Part shown: piece after piece, positions 34,276-49,200 of the stretch
How the letters are laid out: each line of letters starts with the position of its first letter
Numbering within the stretch: position 1 is the stretch's first letter
Source: Sanderia malayensis
Taxonomy: Eukaryota > Cnidaria > Scyphozoa > Semaeostomeae > Pelagiidae
Direction: 5' to 3'
Length of the DNA: 64,000 bases
Assembly (NCBI GenBank): GCA_013076295.1
Contig: RQOL01000855.1
Location: 1,488,001 to 1,552,000 of the forward strand
Translations under genes and position numbers: made by a program
The notes under the pieces: generated by a model
The model's database searches: none
The model's input: the letters and a program-made list of their open reading frames with translations, nothing else
What the model was told of the DNA's origin: nothing

Positions 34276-37200
34276 CTGAGAAGCAAGCAAAAAAAGAAAA
34301 CGTAAGCATCATGATTTAATTTACGAATTGCTTAAAAACGCTACCTGCCATAACCAGGCATTTTAGATGCAAGAATAAGCACTCTTACAATTCCAATGCT
34401 TACCTTGTTGAGAGGCATAAACCTTCACTTCACATAATGTCAGATATTCAGTGGTCCTCAAGACAACGTAGACAAATTTTCCACGTCTTGGTGGACTGCA
34501 TGTCAATGTCTTTGTCTGTCCTTTTCCGAATGCTCCAGGGTGAGAGGCACAACTAATTGTAAAAAAATTATCAATAAATTATACTTTAAATCAGCATTTT
34601 AAATTATTGACATTAGATAATGACAACTGCATAAAAACTCAAAATAACAATAGATAGTATCAGGTATTCAGTAGTAGGTATTAGTAGAAGGTATTCGGTA
34701 TTACAATAAGGAACAAATGTCCTGGGACACTTTTAGCAAGCTTTTCACGAATTCTTCATCCCTCTTCTCCCCTAAGCAATGTTGTCTCTAAACACAGTGT
34801 AATATAATATCGACAAAAGTGTCCCAAGGACTTTTGTTCCGCATTGTAGATTGATTAAAAAAATGCCTTACAGAGGATTTGCCAATGGGTTTCCATCACG
34901 GTTTCCAACACGGATCTCGACATTTCTGAGGCGGGTGTGGCAACAGTCTCCTCTGTTTGTGAGAGCAACCTTCTTGACCAGTTTGTTACCAGAAAGCTGT
35001 ACACGCCACCATGGGTTGGATTGCCTGTTAGTATGAGTACACGATCCTCCTCCGTAATTTGTATTCCTGTTTCCATCAACTGCTCTTGATGATGCGCCAC
35101 CCCAGCCGGTCGACGACTGGCGAGTTGGGCGTCCTCTTGCTGACTCTGAGATTTAGAAAATAGTTATTTGTTATGATTTCATTAATCTTTCAGTGGTTAA
35201 TCATATAATTCAAAAAATCACATTAATTTTGTTTGATAAATCTGCCAGTTATCAAACCAGAGAATTTATGACCCATTTGAAAAATAATTTAGAAATGTAC
35301 CTTTTACTGGACCAACGGCAGGAGGGGCAGGAGCTCCTGCAAAAATAAACAAACATCTTAATAAAATCAAAACAAAAGAACATTAATCAAATAAAGCAAA
35401 TAATCTATGCTACAATAATGCAAAATCTAAGTCACGTACCACCAGATATAGCAAAGACTTGCACCTCACACAGTGTCAGGTATTCAGTGGTCCTCAAAAC
35501 AACATAAACATATCTTCCTTTCTTTGGCTGACCGCATGTGAGTGTCTTTGTCTGTCCCTTTCCGAAGGCAGCAGGGTGAGACACGCAGCTATGAGGTGCA
35601 AAAAAGAACGATACAATTAAATCAGTAAAAACTGCATTTCTATTTGTGCTGGGGCGCTGATGATGAATGAAATTTATAATGATAAAAATTAGTTCAGGTG
35701 TGACGTTATGTCGATACACTCTCGTAGATGAACAACGAAAGTATGTATACTTACACAGGATTTGCCAGTGCGTTTCCATCACGGTTTCCGACACGAATTT
35801 CAATGTTTCTCAGACGGTTATGGCAACAATCTCCTCTGTTTGTGAGAGCAACCTTCTTGACCTGCTTAGCAGAGCCAAGATCAACACGCCACCATGGATT
35901 GCCTTGTCTGTTTGTATGAGTACACGATCTTCCTCCCCATTGGGTATTTTTATTGCCATCCACAGCTCTTCCTGACGATCCACCATAGGCAGTTGAAGAT
36001 TGGCGGGTTGGTCTTCTCAATGCAACATTTCCTATAACAACAGAAGAGAAACATTTGCAAAAAACAGAACAACTCTCTAAAAACATATTAAAACTATGAA
36101 AAAAAAATTCAGAAAGTTACCTGTCAATTTACCACTAACTGGCGCACCTCCTGTAAAGATAAATATACAATTCAATATATAGAATGAAAAAGTATTAGAT
36201 CAAATGAAACATATATATACTTCATGTTATTATAATGAGAAAATTACGTACCACCAGATATAGCAAAGACTTGCACCTCACACAATGTCAAGTATTCAGT
36301 TGTCCTCAAAACAACATAAACATATCTTCCTCTCTTTGGCTTGTTGCATGTAAGTGACTTTGTCTGTCCCTTTCCGAAGGCAGCAGGGTGAGACACACAG
36401 CTATGAGGTTTAAAAAGAACAATACCATTAAATCAGTGCAATTTTCATCTTCGTCTTTCGTACTAGCTTCACTTCCAAGCTTCACTTCAGCTGCACAATA
36501 AAACGTCCGTGCCTAATAATACCAATCCATCCTCGGAGATGAAATACGAATTTACTTACACAGGATTTGCCAGTGCATTTCCATCACGGTTTCCGACACG
36601 GATCTCTATATTTCTGAGACGGGTGTGGCAGCAGTCTCCTCTGTTTGTGAGAGCAACTTTCTTGACTTGCTGGGCAGAGCCAAGATCAACACGCCACCAT
36701 GGATTGCTTCGTCTGCTTGTGTGGGTACATGATCTTCCTCCCCATTGGGTATTCCTATTGCCATCCACAGCTCTTCCTGATGATCCTCCGTAAGCAGTTG
36801 TCACCTGGCGAGTTGGCCTTCTCAATGCAATATTTCCTATAACAACAGAAGAGCAACATCTATGAAGAACTCGTGTATAGAAACCCTGACGTAATTTCTA
36901 TTACGTCACGGATAAGATAATCTAATACGGTAAGATAATCTCCTACATGTGCATAGATCTTCAAGCAGAGCAAGAATCAGTGCTTCACAATCATGTTAAC
37001 ACATAGATGTAAATGAAAACAGAAATCGCTTACCAGTCAATCTCACGACAGCAGGTCGAGCAGCAACTACAAGTAATGAATATTCGATACATCATGATTA
37101 ACAACTTAATAAGCACATATTTTTATTATCATTTATATTTTGAAATTTATAGCTCTTGTTAATAATTGAGTAAGCCAGCTTAATGAAAACGGGTCCAAAG

Positions 37201-40200
37201 GAAGTTTAGCTGTCAGACTAACCAGGTTTATCCTCTATAAATAAAGTTTATCCATCTATCTAAGAAAGCAATATATGCAATGACTTACCTCTCTTGATGA
37301 ATGTGCTTGTCCAAGCCCGATTTGTGTTGCGTCCCTTCATTCCAAATTCACAGAAACAGTCCTTTCCTGTCTTAGAATCAACTGTTACACCATTGGCCAA
37401 CTTTCCATTTTGTCGATAAGTAGAACATTTGCTGTAACAAACTTCTCTGTTAGCAAATCTTCCAATCTTCTTCTCACTTCCTCCTGATCCATCACCGATA
37501 CGCCATTGAGCAGATGAGGTTGCCGGTGCGCCTGTAAATATGAAAACACTCAAACGTGGTTTAGTGATAACACTAATAGTGTCTAGTCATACTTTACAAC
37601 ATTCATTTACAACATTAACATGCACATAGGCAAGGTAAATTTTATTGTCAACTTTCGAAATGTTTACAGAGATTGACAAAAAGAGAGCTTGATGCTTCTG
37701 TACGTGAGGAGCATTTAACGTCTTCTATGAGAAGCATTTAAGGTCTTCTATGAGAAGCATTTAACGTCTTCTATGAGAAGCATGTAACATCTAATGTATA
37801 ACACTGCTGCATGCTGCTATTCTGTTTAACCCTTCTCACAGCATCAGGCGTACTTTGACAAGCACAAGATGCAGACAGAGACTAAATCATAATACATTAC
37901 GTACCGCCTTGGACTGCAAAGACCTCCACTTCACAAAGGGTCAGATACTCAGTAGTACGAAGTACAACAAATACATATCGTCCACTTCTGACTGGACTAC
38001 ATTCAAGAGATTTCGTTTCTCCTCTTCCAAATGCTGGAGGATGATACGCGCACCTGGAAAACGGTAGAACAACGTGTGAATAAACCAAAGATCTCAGATG
38101 CTCTATTGCTTTGAGAAAATGCTTCGCTTCACTTCAGTCATGGTGAAGCGACTTCTATCAAACCACTAACAAAGCCATCGATCATTGTCTTAAACTAATC
38201 AGATGTACTGATATAAAAATAAACTTGGACACCAACTGGTACTCGAAAATGCCAACGATATGTAATAGCACCACGTGTGTCCCAAATGTACGAGTTGCCA
38301 TAGAGTCACTATTGTGATAGCCGGGAGGACACATTGTATGAATCTGCATGCAAATGTGAAAACTGATCTGCATCTACTAACCTTGGGTTGCTGTTCATAT
38401 TTCCACTGTTTCCAACTTTGACTTCGACATTACGAAGCCTGTTCCAGCAGCAATCGCCTCTGTTAGTAATCTTCAATGACTTAACCTTCTGCACACTGCC
38501 AAGATCAACACGCCACCATGGATTGCTTTGTCTGTTTGTATGAGTACATGATCCTCCTCCCCAGCGGTTGTTACGATTGCCATCAACAGCACGGGCTGAG
38601 TTTCCACCGAACCCAGTGGATGATTGAGCAGTTGGCCTGTTCTTAGCAATATTACCTAGAATTTGAAAGCCACCAATCAGAGCTAGAGTAAGTAAATAAG
38701 TTACCAAAGCAACAGTGATGTTCGTGATTCTACACTAAAAAAACAGCGCATGCGCGGCATAATTGTAAGCATTACCTGTGAGCTTCAGTGCAGGGGGCTT
38801 TGGACCTGGTTTTGGGCCTAAAAGGGGACAACGAAGCAAGTTAAGCAATCTTCAATGCCTGCAGCAAATGTGCATTAAATATCAAATTAGATCAGAAACG
38901 AAATAGGGATTGAATAAAATGAAAGAAAGGCAAACCAACCTCTTTGAATAAATGTGCTGAGCCAATGTTTAGCACCGTTTCGTCCTTTCATGCCAAATTC
39001 ACAGTAGCAGTTCTTTCCTGTCTTGGTATCAACTGTTACACCATTGGCAGATTGTCCGTTCTTCTTCTTGACACTGCATTTTCGATAACAAATCTCTTTG
39101 TTTGCAAATTTTCCGATCTTTATTTCAGATCCACCAACACCGTCCCCTTTGACCCAGTTTGCTGGTCCTGAAATAATGCAACAGAAATTTCATTTCGCAT
39201 TCTACTTTATTGATCTTAGGGACCGAGTCTTAAACTCAAAAGGCCTACAGAACCATAGTGAATGTCAAGTCTTTTCCCTTGCCGAAGCAGTATTGGTCAG
39301 AGGTCTTATTGCTGTAAAGTGTGTCAATGAAAGCAAAACAAAATATTACCTGGCGATGGTGGAAGTGGTTTTGCTTCTAAGTTAAAAAAGAAAATAACGA
39401 ATTATATATTGCATTTTAATAGACAATGGCAGCACAAGAGGATGTTTTGGATTAAAGAGAAGCATCGTAAAAGATTGAGAGTTCGTTGATAAAAAAGAAA
39501 AACGTCTCACTTGACTTGATAGCAAAAACTTCAACTTCGCAGAGTGTAAGGTATTCAGTCGTCCTCAGTTCGACAAAAACAAATTTGCCCTTGCGAGCAA
39601 CTGGACATTCAAGTGCCATAGTTTGTCCCTTTCCAAGACTTCCAGCATAGTATACGCAGCTAAAAGAGAAACGAAAAATGCTCACATTCACAACGAAACG
39701 ATAATAGTACTTAATAGTAATGGTGGTAATGACATAAAACATTTATTTACCGTGGATTAGCATCAGGTCTGTTGTCAATGTTTCCAACTCTGATATCAAT
39801 TTGTCGAAGTCTGGTATGGCAGCAATCTCCTCTGTTTGTTAATCCTACCTTCTTGATTTTTTCTGGACCCTTAAGAGCAACTCTCCACCAAGGTTTGTTC
39901 TGTCTGTTTGTATGAGTACACGATCTTCCGTTCCAATTCGAGTTCTTGTTTCCATCAACAGCTCTTGCTGATACACCACCGAAACCAGTTGAGGATTGCT
40001 TGGTTGGTAGGCCTCTTGCAATGTTACCTGAAACAAAATAATTAAAGAACAGAATAAATACAGGGGTAGTTATCTGTGCTCGCTAAACCGAACGTATATC
40101 AATGACAACAAGTAGGGTGTGACTAGAATGACATAGACGACAAAACGGGCCGGGCCCAATACAATGAAACCAATGCCTTTAACAATGAAGAATGTCCAGT

Positions 40201-43200
40201 ATTCTTACTTACCAGTTAATGGGGCCGCAGGAGGTAAAGGCTTCGTAGCTACAAAATTGCAGAATAAACATTATAATAAACGCTATGCTATTCGTTGCAA
40301 GTGTTGGCCACATTCTTAATATTGAAATTGAGAAGTAGCTACTCGGAGTATTTTTATTCTAACCTCCTCTGATTCCGTAGACCTCAACTTCACACAATGT
40401 AAGATATTCGTTCACACGCAGAGTCACATACAAAAATCGACCAACTTTCGGTTTTGAACATTTAAGCTCTTTCGTTTGTCCTTTACCAAAGGCTCCAGGA
40501 TGATACGTGCATCTAAAAGTTGATTGATACAAGCATTTAATAATGAAGGATAGCAAGGAAATCCTAAACAAATGCCAGACAGCCATTTTTGGTTAAAATA
40601 TAAGATATAAAGAAATCACTCACAGTGCATTTCCATTTGGATTGTTATCAACTTTTCCGACTCTGATTTCAATTTGTCGAAGTCTGTTCTGACAACAATC
40701 TCCTCTGTTTGTCAAAGAAACTTTGTAGACCTTTTGGTATGCCTTCAAATCAACTCTCCACCAAGGTTTGTTCTGTCTGTTTGTATGAGTACATGATCTT
40801 CCGTTCCAGTTAGAGTTCTTGTTTCCATCAACAGCTCTGGCCGATACACCACCGAAGCCAGTTGAAGATTGCATGGTCGGTTTGCCTCTTGCAATGTTAC
40901 CAGTAAGCGATGGCTCTGGAGGAAGTGGCTTGCCGGCTAAAAAATATAAAATGTATCCAATTATTATCATCAAGATATCAATACAAAAGTTGTATAAGGG
41001 TAGAAAAATCATCTTATAGATTCATATGCATTTTCATGGATCATATTCTTTACCTACTACGATTTGAATCAACGAATAAAGTCGCCAGGAGAGAAATACA
41101 ACACTTACCTCCTCTGACTGCAAAGACTTCGACTTCACACAATGTCAAATATTCAGTTACACGAAGTGTCACGAAAACATATCGACCCGTTTTAGCTGGT
41201 TGGCATTTGAGTGCCTTAGTCTGTCCTTTACCAAAAGCACCAGGGTGGAAAGCACACCTAAAGCAAAACGAATTCAAATATTCATGACCAGCAAGTAAAT
41301 TGATATAAGTAGATAAAGTTCATAAAAGTATAGATGAATACGTACAATCCATTTCCATTTGGGTTATCATCAACATTTCCAACTCTGATTTCAACTTGTC
41401 GAAGTCTGTTGTGACAACAATCTCCTCTGTTTGTCAAAGCTACCTTGTAGATCTTTTGATAGCTTCCTAAATCAACTCTCCACCAAGGCTTGTTCTGTCT
41501 GTTTGTGTGGGTACACGATCGTCCGTTCCAATGCGAGTTCTTATTTCCATCAACAGCTCTTGCTGGCACACCACCGAAACCAGTTGAGGATTGTTTTGTT
41601 TGCTTGCCTCTTGCAATATTTCCTTGAAAATAACAACAGATAAATGGATTGAGATTTGTGCCACATCCATGTTAACATATTATAGTGCAATAGATGATAT
41701 GAGTTATAGAAATCGACTAATTTACATCTGTCTTACCAGTGAGTGCAGGGGCTGCAGGAAGAGGTCTGCCACCTATTGAAACAAAAATAAAAGTAGGTTA
41801 TGAACTAGTGTTCATAGCTCGTGCTATCCAACAACAGCAGATAAAAGTGAATATAATACATATAAGTAAATGGTTATTGGCATATGAAAAGAAACTGAGT
41901 AGTATTCTATAGAGGTAAGTACTTACTACAATAGAACAGCTACTTACTATATACTTACTTACTACTTACTACTGTAGAATTATAAGTATGTGTCATCAAA
42001 TAGAAAAGCAATAGAATGAATACAAGATATGATAACAACTGGATGTTTCAGACGAATACTCACCTCCACGAATGGCGAATACCTCAACTTCACACAAAGT
42101 CAAATATTCAGTAACACGAAGTGTCACATAAACATATCGACCAGATGTTGGCTTAGCACATGTAATATCCTTTGTTTGTCCTCTTCCAAATGCTCCAGCA
42201 TGATAAGCACATCTTAAAAAGACATAATAACAATCATTTCAGATTCAAGACATTCAAGACTTTCAGATTGTGAAATGTAGCAACGTAAACGAAGTATTTA
42301 GGACTTAGCCCGACCTGATTGGAGAAATGGGGAAAAGCTTACCGCTTGTTGCCGTTTGGTCTCAAGTCGACATTGCCAACCATGATATCAATTTGACGAA
42401 GTCTTGTCCAACAACAATCAGCTCTGTTCGTTAGTCTGACTTTCTTGACTTGGTGCTCCATTTTCAAGTCAACTCTCCACCAAGGTTTGTTCTGTCTGTT
42501 TGTATGAGTACAAGATCTTCCGTTCCAATTCGAGTTCTTATTTCCATCAACAGCTCTGGCCGGTACACCACCGAAACCAGTTGAGGATTGAGTGGTTGGT
42601 TTTCCTCTTGCAATGTTACCTGAAGAAGGCAGAAACTGTTAACACTCTTCCCAATACCTACCAACACATAATAACCTAACTAGCTAATCAATATATTGAT
42701 CTATAAATTTATGGCGCAAGACTGACATGAAAAAACACGAACCTGTCAATTTGTCTACAATTGGCTTGAAAGCTCCTGAAAAAATCAATAATAAATAGTT
42801 GAAACCCTCTCAATTAATTAATGCATAATGCAGTTGAGCCGTATTCATATTAATGCATAATGCAGTTGCAATTTCTCGTGTGCTTACCTACTGCAGCAAA
42901 AACTTCGACTTCGCACACAGTAAGGATCTCAGTGACAAGCAAATTGACATAGACGTATCTTCCACTAACTGGACGACTGCACGACAACGTTTTTGTTTCA
43001 CCTCTTCCGAAAGCAGCAGGGTGCTTTGCGCATCTGAAAAAAAGTTTAACAATTCATTGCCTCAAACCATCTTCCCAACAAAAAGCGATGGTAAACAATA
43101 ACTGGAATATAATGCGATATGTCTCGCCAAAACAACGCAAACATACTCTGCATTTCCATCCGGTCCAGAGATAGAATTTCCAACTTTAATTACGACATTT

Positions 43201-46200
43201 CTGAGTCGATTCCAGCAACAGTCTCTACGATTGGTGATCTTTACTTTCATTACTTTCCTCACAGCTCTTAGATCAACTCTCCACCAAGGCTTGGCTTGCC
43301 TGGATGTTGCAGTACATGATCTTCCATTCCAATTTGGATTTGCATTTCCATCGTTACCTCTTGATGCTACTCCACCATATCCAGTTGTTGACTGTGCGCT
43401 TGGTTTGCCTCTGGCAATGTTACCTGCAAAAGACAGCAATCAATCCAATTCACAATTGCAAATCATCAACATTTTGTTGTGGATGTTTTGTCAAACTGTG
43501 AACAATCTAAGCCTTTGCTACTCTCAAACAAATAACCGAGTGAATTAGAACCAGGAGATGCATGCATTTGACTTAAATCTACACACTTCCTCTAACTCTA
43601 ACCCTAACCCTAGCCTATGCATGGCAAGTACCCTTAAAAACAAAAAACAACAAAATTCACCTGTAAGTCTTGGAGGACGAGGCACTGGTTTACCACCTCC
43701 GCGAATTGCGAAAACTTCAACTTCACACAACGTCAGGTATTCACGTACTCTCAAAGCGACATACACGAACCTTCCTCTTTTCGGAACTGGGCATTCGATT
43801 TCTTTAGTTTCTCCTCTGCCAAGTGCTCGACTTTGGAACGCGCAACTTTAAAACAAAACAGAATTCATGTGAATAGAATCATAACAAAGTAATTCACACG
43901 GGAATGAAAGTATATAAGCAGATGAAAGAACGTGTGAGAGAATAAGAAAATACAAGGGATTATAAGCAAAATATGCATGCTTCATATTGCATCCTCTTTG
44001 TGAAGGATGAAGAACCTTGATCCTTCAAGGAGTCATAACCTTGACCTTGACCTTAATTGGACTTGATTTATATGATTACAATGATAAGGACGTAATTCAC
44101 ATGGGAATAAAGGTATGTAAGCAGATGAAAGGGATTATAAGCGAAAGAGAGATTATAAGCAAAAGATGGATGCTTCATGTTTGGATACTTACAGTTGATT
44201 ACGAGCTGGGTTACCATCAATGTTACCAACTCGAATTTCCACCTGACGAAGTCTAGTCCAACAACAATCGGCTCTGTTAACAAGTCTTACTTTCTTCACT
44301 TGTTGCGAGCTTCCCAAATCAACTCTCCACCACGGTTTGGCATCTCTGTTTGTGTGAGTACAAGATCCGCCACCCCACTGTGCGTTGCGATTTCCATCCA
44401 CAGCTCTGGATGACACACCACCGAATCCTGTAGATGATTGTCTGGTGGGTCTGCCTCTGGCAATGTTTCCTAAAAACGAAACAAACAAATATATTTACTC
44501 TAAAAGTAATTAAAGAGATTAAAGTAACCTTATTCATTCTAAACTTAGAAAATTCATCAAAAAAATAAAGGAAACCCAATACTAATCAATCAAAATTGCA
44601 AAAGCAATATAACATACTATTTAAAATAGTAATGCACATTCAATGACTACGACTGCATCTTTACCTATTTAAAATAAAAATATAGCGCCTTACCTGTAAG
44701 CTTCGCTGGACGAGGCAATGGTCTGCCAGCTAAAAAGAGACAAATCATTTCAATAAATGATATTTCAAGCAGCAATCTATAGAAAAACCCAACTTAAGAA
44801 CAGATTCAGCATACAAACCTCCTCGTTTGGCATAAACTTCAACTTCACACAGTGTGAGGTACTCGGTGACTCTGAGCATGACAAACACGAATCGTCCTTT
44901 CCTTGCTGGAGTGCATTTCAGACGACGAGTTTCACCTTTACCAAGTGCACCAGCAACAAATATACATCTGAGGAAAAAAATATGTCCATCAATGTTTAAA
45001 GCAAATATGACCTGCATAAATAGCACAGATAAATATCCACAGTATCAAAAAATATGTGTAGTCAAAGCTTTTCCAAACCTCAAAAACAAGTACGAGCTCA
45101 ATAGAAAGGAACTCAATAGATAGGGGGCTCGATAGAGAGGGGGTTCAATAGAAAGGGGGGCTCAATAGAGAGGGTATCTCAATAGAGCTCTTGCGGTATC
45201 TAAATAAGATCATTGTCAAAGTTGTGATTGCAATACTTACAGTGCGTTCCTTTCTGGTTGGTTATCGATTCTTCCGACTCTGATTTCAATCTGTCTCAAT
45301 CTGTTTTGACAACAATCCCCTCTGTTTGTGAGGCTGACCTCTCTGACCTCTTGGATAGAGCCCAGATCAACACGCCACCATGGTTTTGCTTGTCTATTTG
45401 TATGAGTACACGATCTGCCATTCCAATTTGAATTTCTCTTTCCATCAACAGCTCTTGATGACACACCACCATAAGCAGTAGACGATTGTTTGGTTGGTCT
45501 GCTTTTAGCAATGTTACCTTGCGGAGAAAAAAGAATACCCTTTAAAAATTGCTCCAGTGATTGCAGTTTCAGCTATCCTACTCATGTGGAGGCCACGATA
45601 TGTTAAATCAGACTAAATATGCGCTAGTAAAGTGACATAAAAAGCAGTAGTATACTAATAGTCTACTTCAATACTATATTTGAATATTAAAAATTAAAGA
45701 TTTATCAAGAAATATCATTAAATAACCAAAATATTACCTGTAAGCTTCTGTAGTTCGGTTACAGCAGCACCTTCAAAAAAATTCATCAACATTAGAACTA
45801 TAAAATTGGCAATCTTTGCTAATTAAACTAGTACAGTGTAGTGGGTCTTTATAGTTACCTTTCACTGGGTAAACTTCTACTTCGCAAAGGGTTAAGATTT
45901 CAGTAACCATCAATCTAACATATACGTATCTTCCTTTGAGTGGTCTTGTGCAAAGCATCTCTCTCGACTCAGCCCTGCCAATTGCACCAGGATTCTTGGC
46001 ACACCTGAATAATATTATACACAATGCACAATGATAACAGAGTGACTAGTACTTTAAAACAAATAAGAAACACAGTAAGTATACAGTGAGATCCCGCAAA
46101 CAAGAATCCATTCATAAGTAACTTTCAGGCTCACATTTTTATAACTAAAATTGGAAAACAATAGAAAATCTTTGCACACACTAGGCGTAACTTGGAAAGC

Positions 46201-49200
46201 CTGTTGTTTCACTTTGGGGCCTTACTGTAGCAGATTGTGTAAAATAGAAAGTGTTTGAGAAAAGAATAAGATTTAACACATTTATGCATCAAGAATAGAC
46301 GAGGTTCAGAGAGTAAAAACATTACAGGACCAAGCTGAATACTCACAAAGCATTTCTATCAGGTCCTGAAGGATTACTGCCAACTCTGATTTGAACATTT
46401 CTCAATCTATTCCAACAACAATCATTTCGATTGGTGATCTTGACTTTACCGACAGTGTAAGTCTTTCGAAGATCAACACGCCACCATGGTCTTGCTTGCC
46501 TCCTCGTGGCAGTGCATGATCTACCATTCCAATTTGTATTAGCATTACCATCGTTACCGCGACTAGCAACACCTCCGTATCCAGTCGTTGATTGCGTAGC
46601 GGGCTTCTTCTTTGCTATGTTGGCTGTTCGAAAATAGAAATGTCAACCATGAATAGATGGCAAAGTGAAAATTTCAAGCTCAGATAATTCTTCGATACTC
46701 TTGTCAAGTGTGAAGCTGTGAAAACATTTCCGAATGATAATGCTTACCGTCAAATTTCAATCCAGTGACAGGAGGTGCTATAAACAGAACGAATTTACAA
46801 TTAGTATTGTTACCTTAACTTTCATTAATATCAAGAGTGTAGACTTATTTTATAAAGCATTGACTATCTTATGATTGAAGGAGAATGGAGAAGGCCAAGA
46901 AATAGTTGGTTTGATCAAACTCAGGATGATCTTTGTTCCCCACTAGTGACAATAGAACTAAATACAAAGGACTCGATACGCCATCAAGTCAAAGCAAGGT
47001 TAAATCTAACAAAAGTCTTACCAGGTTTCTTAGAAGGTGGCTTTGGCTTCACACCTGTGAAAATTCAGAATAAAAAGTTGAGAGCGAGTCATGAAAAGAT
47101 ATGTTTGCACTTGCACACTTTTTTACGAGAACACTTTAGTTTTTAACGAGCTTTGACTATTTCCATTGCTATTCTTAAACTTCCATCGCTTTTTGACAAC
47201 TATGAGCCTCTAAACTATACATTCTCATAAACATATTCTCATAAAAAAACGTGTTTATAACGGTTTGACATTAAGAGCAAACTGGCTTCCAACTCACTTG
47301 CAACAGCCATGACCTGCACTTCACAGAGAGTCAAGTATTCGTTAACTTTGGATCGTATGAAAACATATTGACCAAAGATTGGCTTTGAACAGGCAAGCTC
47401 TCGTGTCTCTCCTCGTCCTAGGGCACCAGGCACACGCACACATCTGAAAAATATCATTTAATTAATCATACACATTATTTAGACTGTTATTGCTTGAAAA
47501 TCTACAGAAAAGTACTCTACTCAGACTAAAACTAATATTAATATAGTCAATACCATCTATTTCTATCAGTCAATGTTTTTTTATACTAGATAGACAGGCG
47601 AGCGTAGCGAGCTAGCCCATTGTACGTGGGCTTGAAAGAGGCATGAGCGTAAAAATAATTTTAGGAAAACTTACAGTGGATTCTTGTCTTCCTTGTCTTC
47701 ATTTCCGACCTGAACATCAAAGTTTCTCAATCTGTTCCAGCAGCAGTCACCACGATTAGTGATCTTGACTTTAGCAACTGCATACATCATTTGCAGATCA
47801 ACTCTCCACCAAGCCTTTTGTTTCTGCGTGTGTGTGCAAGACTTGCCGTTATAGTGTGAATTCAATTTCCCATCTACAGCTCTCTTTGAGTCTCCACCCC
47901 AGCCTGTTGATGACTGTTTGGTTGGCTTTCCAATGGCAATGTTACCTATACGAACATTATCGAAAGATTAGAGAAAGAGTCATGTGGATGTATGGGGCGA
48001 AAGGCGTGGATGTATGGAACAAAATTCGAGTTTAAACTTTAGATTTTCACACCAGATGTTAAGAGCCACTACGAAGGTACAAGTACTTTGACTATCAAAT
48101 CAAATTAAATCAAGTTACTCACCAGTGTACATAGATGGTGGCTTCGGCTTAACAAGTGCACCTGGAAAGATAGTTCAATCGATAAGAAACAAATATAAAA
48201 TAATTGCACAGCTATAGTGGACCAACCAACCTGGTTACGTTACGCATATATAGTCCTATATACCCTAGCTCAAGCGTTAAGAAACAAATATAAACTAATT
48301 GCACAGCTATAGTGGACCAACCAAACTGGTTACGTTACGCATATATAGTCCTATATACCCTAGCTCAAGCGTTAAGAAACAAATATAAACTAATTGCACA
48401 GCTATAGTGGACCAACCAAACTGGTTACGTTACGTATATATAGTCCTATATACCCTAGCTCAAGCGTTAAGAAACAAATATAAACTAATTGCACAGCTAT
48501 AGTGGACCAACCAACCTGGTTACGTTACGCATATATACTCCTATATACCCTAGCTCAAGCGTTAAGAAACAAATATAAACTAATTGCACAGCTATAGTGG
48601 ACCAACCAACCTGGTTACGTATATATATAGTCCTATACACCCTGTCTATTTTCATATATCGTAGATAGCAGATTATAAGCAAGCCAAAGAGCAAGGACAA
48701 TTTAATACCTTTAATGGACATGACTTCTACTTCACATAAAGTCAGGTAATTTCTTCCGTTGAGAACAATGAAAACCAAATGGCCTCGAACTGGATGAGCG
48801 CAAATGATCTCTCTTGTTTCTGCTTTGTTCATTGATCCAGGAATATTGTCACAACTGAAATCATAATGTAAATATACTCACAATTAATTCACAATTAATA
48901 TACATAGTAGATATCACAATTAATTTTTCGAGTAACTGGGGAAGTGCATGGATGGGTTGGTCTCAATCAGAGTGATGCCCTATGGGTCCTACTGATTAAC
49001 ATGTAGATTCAAATGAAGTAAAATTGATATGTTGATTATACATAATAGACTATAAAATACTCACAGCCTGTTGGCTTTCGGTTTCTTGTCAGTATTTCCA
49101 ACACGAACTTGGAAGTTCGATAATCGAGTCCAGCAACAGTCTCCTCTGTTGGTTATCTTGACTTTGGCGACAGAATACTGTTTGCCCAAATCAACACGCC

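Noticed and set aside
43592..43620. Interstitial telomere-like CCCTAACCCTA run
   Set aside because: Only about two full units with imperfect flanks; too short to mean more than chance or a microsatellite.
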